A stretch of 64,000 bases of DNA from NCBI RefSeq assembly GCF_028743495.1, contig NZ_CP117968.1; one strand, given 5' to 3'. The first letter of the stretch is position 1. Each line of letters opens with the position of its first letter. Under the pieces are notes generated by a model. The model was not told the DNA's origin. It did not search any database and saw only the letters and a program-made list of their open reading frames with translations. Source of the stretch: Allobacillus halotolerans. GTDB taxonomy: Bacteria > Bacillota > Bacilli > Bacillales > Alkalibacillaceae. The translations under genes were made by a program, and so were the position numbers. This document shows, piece after piece, positions 23,836 through 33,120 of this stretch.

Positions 23836-25491
23836 TTATTGATCTAGTAATGGGATATGAACACCTTTTTCACGTGCCGTCTTCTCCGCTAATTCGTAGC
23901 CTGCATCGACATGACGCGCAACACCCATCCCTGGGTCTGTCGTCAATACGCGTTCCAGTCGTTGTTCCGCTTCTTTCGTTCCATCTGCGACAATGACCAT
24001 CCCGGCGTGTAACGAGTAGCCCATTCCGACGCCGCCTCCATGGTGTACACTTACCCAGGTCGCACCGCCGACACTATTAATCAGTGCGTTTAAAATTGGC
24101 CAATCAGCGACCGCGTCACTACCATCTTTCATACTCTCTGTTTCACGATTTGGCGATGCGACTGAACCGGAATCTAAATGGTCTCTACCAATTACAATCG
24201 GAGCTTTCAATTCGCCGCTCGCCACCATGTCATTAATGATTTTTCCGAAACGGGCACGTTCGCCATAACCTAACCAACAAATGCGTGAAGGAAGCCCTTG
24301 GAAGCTAATCTTTTCACGCGCCATACGAATCCAATTGCAAAGTGATTCGTTGTGACTAAACTCCTTTAAAATGACTTCATCTGTTTTATAAATATCTTCC
24401 GGATCTCCCGATAAAGCCACCCAGCGGAACGGCCCTTTTCCTTCACAAAACTGTGGTCGGATATAGGCGGGAACGAAGCCTGGGAAATCAAAGGCGTTTT
24501 CAACACCTTCATCTTTAGCTACCTGACGGATGTTGTTTCCATAGTCAAAGGTAATCGCACCTTTCTTCTGCATATCGAGCATCGCTTCTACGTGTTTTGC
24601 GATGCTTTTTCTAGAAAGTTCAGTGTACCTTTCAGGATTTTCATTTCTTAATTGATTGGCTTTGTCTAATGTCAAGTCTGTTGGAACATAACCGTTTTTC
24701 GGGTCATGGGCAGACGTTTGGTCTGTCAGAACATCTGGAACAAACCCTCGCTCAATCATTTCAGGTAAAATTTCCGCTGCATTGCCTAGTAAGCCAATGG
24801 ATAACGCCTCACCACGCTCACGAGCATTTTTTGCCAGTTCAAGCGCATCGGATAAATCTTCGGCTTGTGTATCAAGATATTTTGTTTCGATTCGGCGGTC
24901 GATCCGGTGCTGATCAACTTCGACTGCAATACATACCCCTTGGTTCAACGTCACCGCGAGCGGTTGGGCTCCTCCCATACCACCTAATCCAGCAGTAAGC
25001 GTGATTGTTCCTTGTAAACTACCATTGAAGTGCTGACGCGCACATTCAGCAAACGTCTCATACGTCCCTTGAACGATTCCTTGACTGCCGATATAGATCC
25101 AGCTTCCTGCCGTCATTTGCCCATACATCATTAATCCTTTTTGATCTAACTCATTAAAATGCTCCCAGTTCGCCCAAGCGGGAACCAAATTGGAGTTTGC
25201 CAGCAAGACTCTCGGTGCATTTTCATGAGTTTTGAAAACGACGACAGGCTTGCCTGATTGAATGAGCAGTGTTTCATCATTCTCAAGCTGCTTCAGCTCT
25301 TTCACAATCGCGTGGTAACTATCCCAATTTCTTGCCGCCTTACCGATTCCTCCATAAACAACAAGCTCATCCGGGTTTTCGGCAACTTCTGGATTCAAGT
25401 TATTGTTCAACATGCGCAATGCCGCTTCCTGAAGCCATCCTTTCGTATGTAGCTCTGTCCCTTGAAATTGCTCAACTGCCGTTTTATTCAT
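23836..25491 (-). CDS. hutU: Urocanate hydratase
   Basis: 551 residues, the normal size for urocanase. Conserved stretches include VVYGGIGKAARNWDSYHAI, the NAD-binding GLGGMGGAQPLAVTLNQGV, DQTSAHDPKNGYVP, ICWLGYGERARFGKIIND and SVHHGGGVGMGYSLHAGMV. It converts urocanate to imidazolonepropionate using tightly bound NAD+. It lies between hutG (upstream) and hutI (downstream) on the same strand. Confidence 0.97.
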   Translation of the reverse strand: MNKTAVEQFQGTELHTKGWLQEAALRMLNNNLNPEVAENPDELVVYGGIGKAARNWDSYHAIVKELKQLENDETLLIQSGKPVVVFKTHENAPRVLLANSNLVPAWANWEHFNELDQKGLMMYGQMTAGSWIYIGSQGIVQGTYETFAECARQHFNGSLQGTITLTAGLGGMGGAQPLAVTLNQGVCIAVEVDQHRIDRRIETKYLDTQAEDLSDALELAKNARERGEALSIGLLGNAAEILPEMIERGFVPDVLTDQTSAHDPKNGYVPTDLTLDKANQLRNENPERYTELSRKSIAKHVEAMLDMQKKGAITFDYGNNIRQVAKDEGVENAFDFPGFVPAYIRPQFCEGKGPFRWVALSGDPEDIYKTDEVILKEFSHNESLCNWIRMAREKISFQGLPSRICWLGYGERARFGKIINDMVASGELKAPIVIGRDHLDSGSVASPNRETESMKDGSDAVADWPILNALINSVGGATWVSVHHGGGVGMGYSLHAGMVIVADGTKEAEQRLERVLTTDPGMGVARHVDAGYELAEKTAREKGVHIPLLDQ

Positions 25492-25527
25492 GGACTCAAT
25501 CCTCCCGTTACGTTATTTAAAGCGTTT

Positions 25528-26472
25528 TCATTTTTTCCAAGAATCCATTCCTGCCATCACTTCTGCCACTAAATAAGACGCCAGACGAACCGTTTGCTCA
25601 TCATGGTCAAGCGTTGGATTAACCTCAGAAATATCAAAGCTCAATAAATTTTTCCTTCTGGAAATATGATGCAATAATTTTTTCACCGTTTTCGGATCCA
25701 TACCTGTCGGCGAAGGAGCACTGACACCTGGCGCGGATGAAGCAATAATCGAATCGGTACATAGCGTTAAAATGATATGGTCAAATCGATCTGAAAATGT
25801 ATCAATTACATTAAACGTATCTTCAAAATTGTTATGCTCCAGCTCTTCTTCTAGCACATATTCGCAATCTAATTGATCTGCTGTATGAAACAATGCCGGT
25901 GTGTTACCGAATCGTTGAACGCCTAAGCACAAATAACCCGCTTTTGGATCCTGCTCCAATATTTGACGAAACATTGTGCCTGATGAAGGTTCCGCGTCAT
26001 TGCGCAAATCAAAATGTGCATCGATATTGATGATTCCTAGCGATTGATCTGCTCCAAGATATTTTCTTGCCCCTAAGTAATGACCGTATAACGTTTCATG
26101 ACCCCCACCTAAAATAATTGGTGTCCCATGACTTCCGAGTAACTTGGCCACTTGATTACCTAAAGAGGATTGTGCTTCTTCCAAATCACGTCCTTCACAC
26201 ACGACGTTCCCTACATCGATAAGCTGTGTATTGAAATGATTCGGGATTTTAGCAAGATGTTTACGAATTGCATCCGGCGCTTTCGAAGCCCCCTGTCGGC
26301 CTTTATTTCTTCGCACACCTTCATCACTCTCAAAACCGATGAAAGCAAAGTATGGGTCGCTATCTTGCAATTGGTCTACGCTCATCTGCTCAACGACTTG
26401 GTGTAATCTGAAACTGTCTGGGTTCTCATGACTGTCAATTCTCCCCGTCCAGAGATCCTCCTCTGCTCGCAT
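25528..26472 (-). CDS. hutG: Formimidoylglutamase (ureohydrolase family)
   Basis: 314 residues from the ATG at 26472 (MRAEEDLWTGRIDSHENPDS); AAAGGAG lies about 11 nt upstream. Manganese-binding motifs of the arginase fold are GGGHETLYGHY, NIDAHFDLR and SFDISEVNPTLD. 'WTGRID' near the start is typical of HutG. It hydrolyses N-formimidoyl-glutamate to glutamate and formamide. It is the first gene of the hutGUI-yjiH cluster and divergent from a LysR regulator. No hutH (histidase) is present in the window. Confidence 0.93.
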   Translation of the reverse strand: MRAEEDLWTGRIDSHENPDSFRLHQVVEQMSVDQLQDSDPYFAFIGFESDEGVRRNKGRQGASKAPDAIRKHLAKIPNHFNTQLIDVGNVVCEGRDLEEAQSSLGNQVAKLLGSHGTPIILGGGHETLYGHYLGARKYLGADQSLGIINIDAHFDLRNDAEPSSGTMFRQILEQDPKAGYLCLGVQRFGNTPALFHTADQLDCEYVLEEELEHNNFEDTFNVIDTFSDRFDHIILTLCTDSIIASSAPGVSAPSPTGMDPKTVKKLLHHISRRKNLLSFDISEVNPTLDHDEQTVRLASYLVAEVMAGMDSWKK

Positions 26473-26610
26473 GCTGCGTAATTCTCCTTTCAAACTCAAT
26501 TTCAGAATATATTTACTATTGTAATTAGTGTAATTTATTTGTGATATAATTGCTAATACATATTTTCTATATTTCGATAACTTTTAACTATAGGTGGTGA
26601 AAAAGTAGAA

Positions 26611-27492
26611 ATGGATACGAGACAATTACGCTATTACGTTGCACTTATTGAAGCTGGTACCTATACAAAAGCTGCCGAACAGCTACATATCTCTCAACCA
26701 TCATTAAGTGCGACAATCAAAAAACTTGAAGAGAGTGTTGGGTTAACGTTGATCAATCGAGGTTCGCGGAGTTTGCAACTGACCCATGAAGGTAAAATAT
26801 TGTACGAGGAGGCACGTCGATTTCTTCAACATTTTCAGCATGTAACCGATGAAATGGAACGATTGAAACAACAAGGACCGTTGGAAATTTCCATCGGTTT
26901 AATCGAATCGACGATCTTTTTCGTACCTGAAATTCTTAAGCAGTTCAAACAGGAATATGAAGAGGCAAAAGTTAGTTTGATGGAAACATTAAGTTTGTCG
27001 GATGTCGAGAAAGCTTTATACAACTTTGATATTCACCTCGCCATAACAAACCAGAACATTTTTCAAAATGATATTGAAACATTGCCAATCTATGAGGAAA
27101 AGCTCGTAACACTTATCCCTTCAGGACACCGGTTGGCTAATAAGCGCACAATTCAATTACATGACTTAGAAAATGAAAGCTTCATTGTTTGCAAAGAGGG
27201 TTTTCAAACACGACAAGACATTTTGAATGCGTTCAATCGAGCGGGCGTCCAACCAAATATTCAATTTGAGATTGAACGATTCGAAACAAGCTGTAGCTTA
27301 GTTGAGAAAGGATTGGGCATCACTGTCGTTCCTGAAAACTATGTCACCTACTCAAAACATACAAATTTAGTCGTCAAATCGCTTGCGGAAGACAATATCT
27401 CACGGACAGTATACTTAGCTTATGTAAACAATCGGTACATGCCACCGATTGTGAAACGATTTATTGAAATGATTGAAACGTACTTTAAATAA
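26611..27492 (+). CDS. LysR family transcriptional regulator
   Basis: 293 residues. The N-terminal winged helix reads MDTRQLRYYVALIEAGTYTKAAEQLHISQPSLSATIKKLEESVG, and a LysR effector-binding domain covers about residues 88-290. It is divergently oriented from hutG with a 138 bp AT-rich intergenic region, the usual arrangement for a LysR regulator and its target. It is therefore a candidate hut activator in place of HutP, which is not present here. It ends before a bidirectional terminator. Confidence 0.93.
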   Translation: MDTRQLRYYVALIEAGTYTKAAEQLHISQPSLSATIKKLEESVGLTLINRGSRSLQLTHEGKILYEEARRFLQHFQHVTDEMERLKQQGPLEISIGLIESTIFFVPEILKQFKQEYEEAKVSLMETLSLSDVEKALYNFDIHLAITNQNIFQNDIETLPIYEEKLVTLIPSGHRLANKRTIQLHDLENESFIVCKEGFQTRQDILNAFNRAGVQPNIQFEIERFETSCSLVEKGLGITVVPENYVTYSKHTNLVVKSLAEDNISRTVYLAYVNNRYMPPIVKRFIEMIETYFK

Positions 27493-27594
27493 CTCTTATT
27501 CTTTTTTTAAAAGGTCTTTGATGACGGATGCCTAACTCTTGTGCTTCCTTGCGTGTTTGTATACCAAGCACCAATCTTTAATAGCATAAAAACA

Positions 27595-27625
27595 CCCCAA
27601 AAAGTTGAATTAACTTTTTGGGGTT
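27595..27625. terminator. Bidirectional terminator
   Basis: CCCCAAAAAGTT and AACTTTTTGGGG pair perfectly around GAATT, with T-rich sequence on both strands. It lies between the LysR gene and the convergent NCS1 gene. Confidence 0.9.
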
Positions 27626-27645
27626 TGCTCAGCTTATTCTCCAAT

Positions 27646-28922
27646 TTACTGCTTTGAGTTTATTTTTGAAACGATTAAATATAATACAGCTGTTACGACA
27701 ATGGTAGGATATACGGCTCCAACTGTTTCTGCAAATAAAGGTAATGGATTAATCACCAAGTAGAAAATGACACCAACGAGCCAAACAAAAATAGCCCGTA
27801 GATTTACGCCTTTAAAATACCAATATTTACCACCTTTAAGTTCCAATTGATTAACTTCATATTTTCGCTTACGTACGAAGAAATAATCTGTAAGCAAAAT
27901 ACCCAACAAGGCAGCTAGCGCCATGCCGATATAATCAAGAAACATCATAAATGTATCGAGGAAACTCGCCATGTACAAAGGAATCAACATGAGAAAACCA
28001 GCAAGAATCGTCACTGCCCAAACCGAATGCAATGGTTTGATTTTCTTCGTTACATTCGTAATTGAAATTCCCGCAGCCATCAAGTTAACAACGTTTGTTG
28101 TGACACAGGCTACGATAATCATGACCAACGCTACCCAGCCAAGACCTAGATTACTAACAAGTGAACTTGGGTCTGAGTTGTCTGGATTAAATTCACCAGT
28201 CGTAATTGCAGCTCCAACTGTTGCCACGACACCGACGAAAACAAACCAAATCAATGCAGTCGTTGCACCTAATAGAGGTGCTGCTGTTGCAGCTTTTGGC
28301 GTTCGGGTATATCTCGTGAATTCAGCAATCCCCAATACCCATGCCAAACTAAAAGCGGCCATGACATCCACCGCTGTACCGATCGGCATACTATGCTCTG
28401 CCGGTGGTGTCCAGTCCAAAATTTCAGTCAATGAATGCGTTTGGAAAACAATCCACGTAATCCAAATCCCTAAAACCATAATAATGGCGATACCAATACG
28501 TTCTACAACTTTAATTGACTGTCTACCTAAAGAAATTGCAATCAAGTTCAATACACTCATAATGATAATGCCTAAAATCATCGGTCCGGTACTTCCGGGT
28601 TCGCCATAAGCTGCCCAACCGAATAAATCACTGAAAATGAAACTCATCGATATGACTGCAATGAACGTATTCACGACAGCCCATCCTAAAAAGACAATCG
28701 TATTTAAACTTGTTGGCAATATACTTCCTTTGATCCCGAAAGCAGGTCTTGTCAATGCCATTGTTGACACACCAATTTTATATCCCATTAACCCGACAAT
28801 CGCAAGAATGACATAGGCAATTGGGTTGGCAACCAATGCGACAAGAATCGCTCCGCCAAAGGCAGCACCAGCCACCGATCCACCTAAGTACCAGGAAGCG
28901 TTGTTGGAATTGGCACCAATCC
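27646..28922 (-). pseudogene. NCS1 permease, 3' part, interrupted by a TnpB element
   Basis: The frame carries about 425 residues of an NCS1 transporter, from GANSNNASWYLGGSVAGA through IAEFTRYTRTPKAA to the C-terminus. Its 5' part lies at 30287-30419 beyond the inserted element. Joining base 30287 to base 28922 gives one frame of 1410 nt (469 residues) with VFLWIGANSNNASWYLG across the join, the usual NCS1 helix-1 sequence. The split gene cannot make a full protein unless the element is lost. The isochorismatase-like gene lies directly upstream, so it may have been its operon partner. Confidence 0.85.
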
Positions 28923-29060
28923 TTGAACTACTCCCACCTAAACGCTAGCGCGTTTTGAGGAGGGAGATTCCTGGGTCATCCACTCTATTGAGCGGAAATA
29001 ATCAGGCTATCCCCGTAGTCCCTACGGTTATCGGATTAAAACCATAGAGGCGTTTCGCCT
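28923..29060 (-). ncRNA. Candidate omega RNA (reRNA) of TnpB copy 1
   Basis: The right end contains the hairpin CCGTAGGGACTACGG overlapping the tnpB stop, followed by a second stem (CTCCCTCCTC...GGTGGGAG) and the terminal GTTCAA. TnpB nucleases use an RNA from this end whose guide is the flanking sequence, here starting GGATTGGTGCCAATTCC, which belongs to the NCS1 gene. Confidence 0.55.
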
Positions 29061-30129
29061 CTTTTTTAATATTTTGGGCAGCGTTAATATCCCGGTCGTG
29101 TTTTGAACCACAATTTGGGCAAACCCATTTGCGAACGGTCAGGTTTTTAACGTTAGTATTTTTGTATTCACAGCTAGAACAAAGTTGGGAGGAAGGATAC
29201 TTATTGTCAACTTGAACTAATTCACTGCCGTACCACTCTGCTTTGTACGTAAGCATTGTGACAAATTCTCTCCAAGAAGCATCGCTAATGGATTTTGCTA
29301 GATTCTTGTTTTTGAGCATATTGGACACACTCAAATCTTCGATGCCGATGAGATCGTAAGTTTCAACTAATTCACGAGATAGTTTATGAGCAAAATCTTT
29401 TCTAGCGTTAGCGATCTTTTCGTGAATACGAGCAATTTTCGTTTTTTGCTTACGCCAATTGGCCGAACCAATGGTTCGGCGAGATAGCGTTCGTTGCGCA
29501 CGGATTAATTTATGTTCGAGATGTTTTAAGTGACGAGGATTCTTGGCTTTCGAACCATCGCTCAAAACAACAAAATCTGTTAATCCTAAATCGATGCCAG
29601 TGCTTTTGTTTGTATGATTGCGCTTATACTCGTTAGCTTGTTCAACTAAAATAGAAACAAAATATTTACCCGAAGCGTTCTTTCGAACGGTTACGCGTTT
29701 AATTGTGCCTTCGACATCTCGACTTTTAGCGAATCGTACCCATCCGATTTTCGGTAATTTAATTTTATTGTCATCTAGCTGTATATTATTGTTCACCATT
29801 TTCGTTGTGTAACTTTTGATGTCATTCTTTTTGTTTTTGAACCTAGGAAACTTGTTTTGTTTCTTAAAAAAACGTTGGAACGAATCATCTAACTGTTCGA
29901 TAGACGCTTGTAATGCGATGCTATCAACGGATTTTAACCACGGAAACGTTTTTTTAAGACTAGGAATTTCTTTCATATAATGCGTTTTCTTAAACGAGGA
30001 ACCCGTGGTTTTTACGTCAAACAAAGCTCGGTTGAACAGAAAGCGTGAACAACCGAAGGTTTTATTAATCATATTTTGCTGGACTTTGTTCGGATAAATG
30101 CGAAATTTATAAGCTTTTTTGATAACCAA
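29002..30129 (-). CDS. tnpB: TnpB RNA-guided nuclease, copy 1
   Basis: 375 residues from a TTG start (MVIKKAYKFRIYPNKVQQNM), with GGAGTG about 8 nt upstream. The RuvC-like catalytic residues are in GIDLGLTDFVVLSDG, IGIEDLSVSNML and HDRDINAAQNI. A four-cysteine zinc ribbon, CSSCEYKNTNVKNL...CPNCGSKHDRD, lies between them. It looks intact. It ends ...ITVGTTGIA, as does copy 2 (TVGTTEIA). Confidence 0.95.
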   Translation of the reverse strand: MVIKKAYKFRIYPNKVQQNMINKTFGCSRFLFNRALFDVKTTGSSFKKTHYMKEIPSLKKTFPWLKSVDSIALQASIEQLDDSFQRFFKKQNKFPRFKNKKNDIKSYTTKMVNNNIQLDDNKIKLPKIGWVRFAKSRDVEGTIKRVTVRKNASGKYFVSILVEQANEYKRNHTNKSTGIDLGLTDFVVLSDGSKAKNPRHLKHLEHKLIRAQRTLSRRTIGSANWRKQKTKIARIHEKIANARKDFAHKLSRELVETYDLIGIEDLSVSNMLKNKNLAKSISDASWREFVTMLTYKAEWYGSELVQVDNKYPSSQLCSSCEYKNTNVKNLTVRKWVCPNCGSKHDRDINAAQNIKKEAKRLYGFNPITVGTTGIA

Positions 30130-30286
30130 CGGTTGTTCACTCCTTTTTTTGTTTTGTCTGTTTATATTATATAATATTTCTAAACAAAAGAGAACGTTCG
30201 TTCTTGGTTTTAGCTAAATTTCGGCATTCATCTCCCAGCTAAAACGCTGTCGCGTTTTTGAGGAAGGAGTCTTCTGCCGTCTAATG

Positions 30287-30419
30287 ATAAAAACACCATA
30301 TCCCAAAAACCCATATCTCTTTGACTCATCGGTACTTCATCTGTTGCATGATACTCTACTGATTCTTTATCTAATTCAACTTGATTCGGTCGAGGTTCTT
30401 CTTCTTTACTAGCTAACAC
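30287..30419 (-). pseudogene. NCS1 permease, 5' part
   Basis: The GTG start at 30419 (GGGAG 7 nt upstream) encodes MLASKEEEPRPNQVELDKES, then VEYHATDEVPMSQRDMGFWDMVFL, where the TnpB element begins. The N-terminal 'VPMSQRDMGFWDM' is typical of NCS1 proteins. It continues at 28922. The preceding isochorismatase-like gene ends 24 nt upstream. Confidence 0.85.
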
Positions 30420-30443
30420 ACTTCCACTCCCTTAGTTTTACAG

Positions 30444-31109
30444 TTACATATTTTTTATTTTCGAGAAAACTTCTCTCATATTATCCGGTGAAAATTGTAA
30501 TTGATCAGGCGCTGCCGTCTCCCAAAGTTGATAATCTTCGCCATTTAATTTTCTTTGAAGCTGTTTCGTTTTAAAGATCTTCATATCGTAAATCCAATTC
30601 GCCATCATTAATATCGAAGCCATATGTGCGCCCTCTGTAGTTGTGCCACACATATCTTCTACAATATTAATTTGATAATCACGATAATAAGCATCGAGCG
30701 CTGTACCAAGGACACATACATCCGTCAGTACTCCACCAATAATCAAATGCTCAATACCCATTCCTTTTAACATCAGATCTAAGTTCGACTCATAAAATCC
30801 ACTATATCTATATTTATCAATAACGATGTCATTTGATTCCGGTTTAATCTGGTCCAAAATCTCAATTGATTCCGTCAGTGAATGATAGTAGGTAGGTGTT
30901 CCATCTTTGTTAAGAGGTTCGTCGTTGGCAAGTCCAATAGAATCTCCGCGGTTAATGTGGCGCGTGTAAATAACGGGGATATTTTTCTTCCTGCAACTAT
31001 CGATTAGATTTGCTGTATTTTGTACAATGTCATCCATTCCGATGACATCAGAAGTTCCACCTTCTTTTTGCATATCGATAAGCAACAATGCTGTTTTGTC
31101 GTTCTGCAA
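30444..31109 (-). CDS. Isochorismatase-family cysteine hydrolase
   Basis: 221 residues from the TTG at 31109; AAGGAG lies 10 nt upstream, and the longer frame to 31301 has no ribosome binding site. The catalytic triad is visible as Asp in ALLLIDMQKE, Lys in VIDKYRYSGFYE and Cys in GVLTDVCVLGTALDAYYRDY. Family members hydrolyse amides such as N-carbamoylsarcosine, ureidoacrylate, nicotinamide or biuret. The adjoining NCS1 permease (30419 downward, now interrupted) suggests a nitrogenous ring-breakdown substrate. The exact substrate is unknown. Confidence 0.85.
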   Translation of the reverse strand: MQNDKTALLLIDMQKEGGTSDVIGMDDIVQNTANLIDSCRKKNIPVIYTRHINRGDSIGLANDEPLNKDGTPTYYHSLTESIEILDQIKPESNDIVIDKYRYSGFYESNLDLMLKGMGIEHLIIGGVLTDVCVLGTALDAYYRDYQINIVEDMCGTTTEGAHMASILMMANWIYDMKIFKTKQLQRKLNGEDYQLWETAAPDQLQFSPDNMREVFSKIKNM

Positions 31110-31314
31110 GTGACTTTTTCTCCTTCCATATTCGCTTAATAAAAAACTATTATTGCTAAACGTTTTTTTCACATAGTTAACATAATATCGTAAAATTCTT
31201 TCCGACTCAACATGGATTTCTTTATTTTTAGATAATTTTAAATTATTCTTAAGTAAATTCAAGCATGTCATAGCTATTTGTAGAAAAAAATTATGGAACA
31301 TTGAAAAATGCCGT

Positions 31315-31466
31315 TAAACGTCGATAAACGGACCTTAACTGTTGATAAAACGATCCCAATTGTCGATAAACGCTCGCTGACTGTTGATAAAGAGATTCTA
31401 ACTGACGATAAATGCTCGCTGACTGTTGATAAAGCGTTCCTGACTGTCGATAAACGCTCCCTAACT
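31315..31466. repeat. Tandem array, 21 bp period, core TG(T/A)(T/C)GATAAA (left part)
   Basis: Seven units carry GATAAA 21 bp apart from 31323. TGTTGATAAA and TGTCGATAAA variants largely alternate, giving a 42 bp higher-order pattern. The array is interrupted by IS256 at 31467 and resumes at 32955. Confidence 0.9.
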
Positions 31467-32954
31467 GAGAGCGTATAGATTTTTGTGTAAATGGTCATAA
31501 CTGCTAATAATAAAAAGGAGATGATCATTTATGCAAGGATATGAAGAAAAGACGGTAAAGGACTTAGCTCGCGAATGTAAATCAGTGGATGACATTATTG
31601 AAATGATGAAATCTTTATTCAAGGAAACCCTACAATTAGTTTTCGAAGCTGAAATTGAAGACCATCTTGGATATTCTAAACATAATGTTCTGGGAAATTA
31701 CACAGGGAACAGTAGAAATGGCTACAAGCCCAAAAATATTAAAACAAAGTTTGGTAACATTCCGTTGGAAATTCCAAGAGATCGGAACGGTCAATATGAG
31801 CCCCAAATTGTTAAGAATTACGAGACATCGATTAATGGTTTAGAAGAGCAGATAATTGCGCTTTATTCCAAAGGAATGTCTACTAGAGATATAGAGGCAC
31901 ACATCAATGATATATATGGCGTTGATGTTTCTCCAAGCCTCATTAGTAAGATTACTGATAAACTTTTACCTCAGATTTCAGAATGGCAGTCTAGACCATT
32001 AGAGCGCGTGTATCCTATTGTTTATTTAGATGCTATTCACTTTAAAGTGAAACACGAAAACCGAATCATCAATAAAGCTGCATACACAGTTTTAGGTATT
32101 AACTCAGAGGGCTACAAAGATATCTTAGGTATTTGGATTGGTGAAAATGAAAGTGCTAGCTTCTGGTTAAGTGTATGTACAGAACTTAAAAGCCGAGGAG
32201 TCGAAGACATCCTGATTGCCTGTAAGGACGGTCTTTCCGGCTTCTCTGAAGCCATTCAAAGTACATTTCCGCAGACTCATATTCAGCTTTGCGTTATTCA
32301 TCAAATTCGTAATACAACAAAGTATGTGGCTTCCAAACACAGAAAAGAGTTTATGAATGATTTAAAAAAAGTTTATAAAGCTTCAACACTTGAACAAGCT
32401 GAACTTGGATTCGACAACGTGAAAGAAATATGGGAATCGAAATACCCGAAAGTCATTAAATCTTGGGAAGAAAATTGGTTAGAGCTTACTGCATACTTTT
32501 CCTATCCAGTTGAGATCAGAAAAATTATTTATACAACAAATACAGTGGAAGGGTTTCATCGACAGTTAAGAAAAGTAACTAAATCAAAATCAGCTTATCC
32601 GACGGATAATTCATTGAAGAAAATTATATATTTAGCGACTATGGATGTAATGAAAAAATGGACTGTACCTATTCCAGGTTGGTTAGAATGTGAAGGTCAA
32701 TTTAAAATCATTTTTGAGGGTCGGCTTTAAAATACTTTTAATGAAATTTTAAGTTCCGTATGTTGGGCTATCGCCCAAGAGTTTTTCGCATTTGTCACCC
32801 AAAGGAGAAAAAGAGAGCTGTGCGCTCCCCTTTGGTATGACCCCTCGGGTGCTCAGGGTGCTCTCCAGCATTGCCTTATCCCCCCAGAGGGTACTATGCA
32901 GTATAAACTACCATCGAAAAAGTTATGCATTTACACAAATTAATTTACACTCCC
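31467..32954 (+). mobile_element. IS256 family insertion sequence
   Basis: 1488 bp. The ends GAGAGCGTATAGATTTTTGT (left) and, read inward, GGGAGTGTAAATTAATTTGT (right) are imperfect inverted repeats, identical over the inner TTTGTGTAAATG. An 8 bp direct repeat CCCTAACT flanks it (31459-31466, 32955-32962). It carries one intact transposase gene plus about 220 bp of non-coding 3' sequence. Removing it rejoins the 21 bp array in phase. Confidence 0.9.
31531..32730 (+). CDS. IS256 family transposase
   Basis: 399 residues, full length. The DDE residues lie in YPIVYLDAIHFKV, IACKDGLSGFSEA and YTTNTVEGFHRQLRK, all typical of the mutator/IS256 family; LCVIHQIRNTTKYV is the conserved zinc-less CxxH region. 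The N-terminal KTVKDLARECKSVDDIIEMM matches the family opening. AAAAGGAG precedes the ATG. No frameshift is visible, so it is probably active. Confidence 0.97.
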   Translation: MQGYEEKTVKDLARECKSVDDIIEMMKSLFKETLQLVFEAEIEDHLGYSKHNVLGNYTGNSRNGYKPKNIKTKFGNIPLEIPRDRNGQYEPQIVKNYETSINGLEEQIIALYSKGMSTRDIEAHINDIYGVDVSPSLISKITDKLLPQISEWQSRPLERVYPIVYLDAIHFKVKHENRIINKAAYTVLGINSEGYKDILGIWIGENESASFWLSVCTELKSRGVEDILIACKDGLSGFSEAIQSTFPQTHIQLCVIHQIRNTTKYVASKHRKEFMNDLKKVYKASTLEQAELGFDNVKEIWESKYPKVIKSWEENWLELTAYFSYPVEIRKIIYTTNTVEGFHRQLRKVTKSKSAYPTDNSLKKIIYLATMDVMKKWTVPIPGWLECEGQFKIIFEGRL

Positions 32955-33058
32955 CCCTAACTGTTGATAAAGCGTTCCTGACTGTCGATAAACGCTCCCT
33001 AACTGTTGATAAAGCGTTCCTGACTGTCGATAAATGTGCGCTTCACTGACCATTGATG
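32955..33058. repeat. Tandem array, 21 bp period (right part, after IS256)
   Basis: Four further units with GATAAA at 21 bp spacing, alternating TGTTGATAAA and TGTCGATAAA, plus a degenerate last unit (CATTGATGAAA). The phase continues that of 31315-31466. Confidence 0.9.
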
Positions 33059-33120
33059 AAATAATCACGTGAAGAAGTTTATAAAGTTTGTTGAGAACAT
33101 AGGATAGATAAGGTTTTACT

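Larger units (their letters stand above)
28923..30286 (-). mobile_element. IS200/IS605-type TnpB-only element (IS1341-like), copy 1
   Basis: 1364 bp on the minus strand. The target-side flank is ...GTTTTTAT (candidate TAM TTTAT), then the left end CATTAGACGGCAGAAGACTC, tnpB, and a right end finishing ...GTGGGAGTAGTTCAA. The limits are fixed because removing exactly these bases restores the NCS1 reading frame. There is no tnpA gene, no inverted repeat and no target duplication, as expected for this group. Copy 2 at 33121-34501 has matching ends. Confidence 0.85.

Noticed and set aside
27971..28609. 212-codon open frame antisense to the NCS1 permease
   Set aside because: Composition is the mirror of a hydrophobic membrane gene, with no ribosome binding site. 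The minus-strand frame has clear family motifs.
30228..30419. Complete 63-residue small protein
   Set aside because: Residues up to VFL are the NCS1 N-terminus and the rest is translated IS end. It is part of the interrupted permease gene.
31274..31528. Frame with LSTVSERLSTV repeats
   Set aside because: Translation of the TGTTGATAAA array and IS256 end. No start signals, and the array is cut by the IS.
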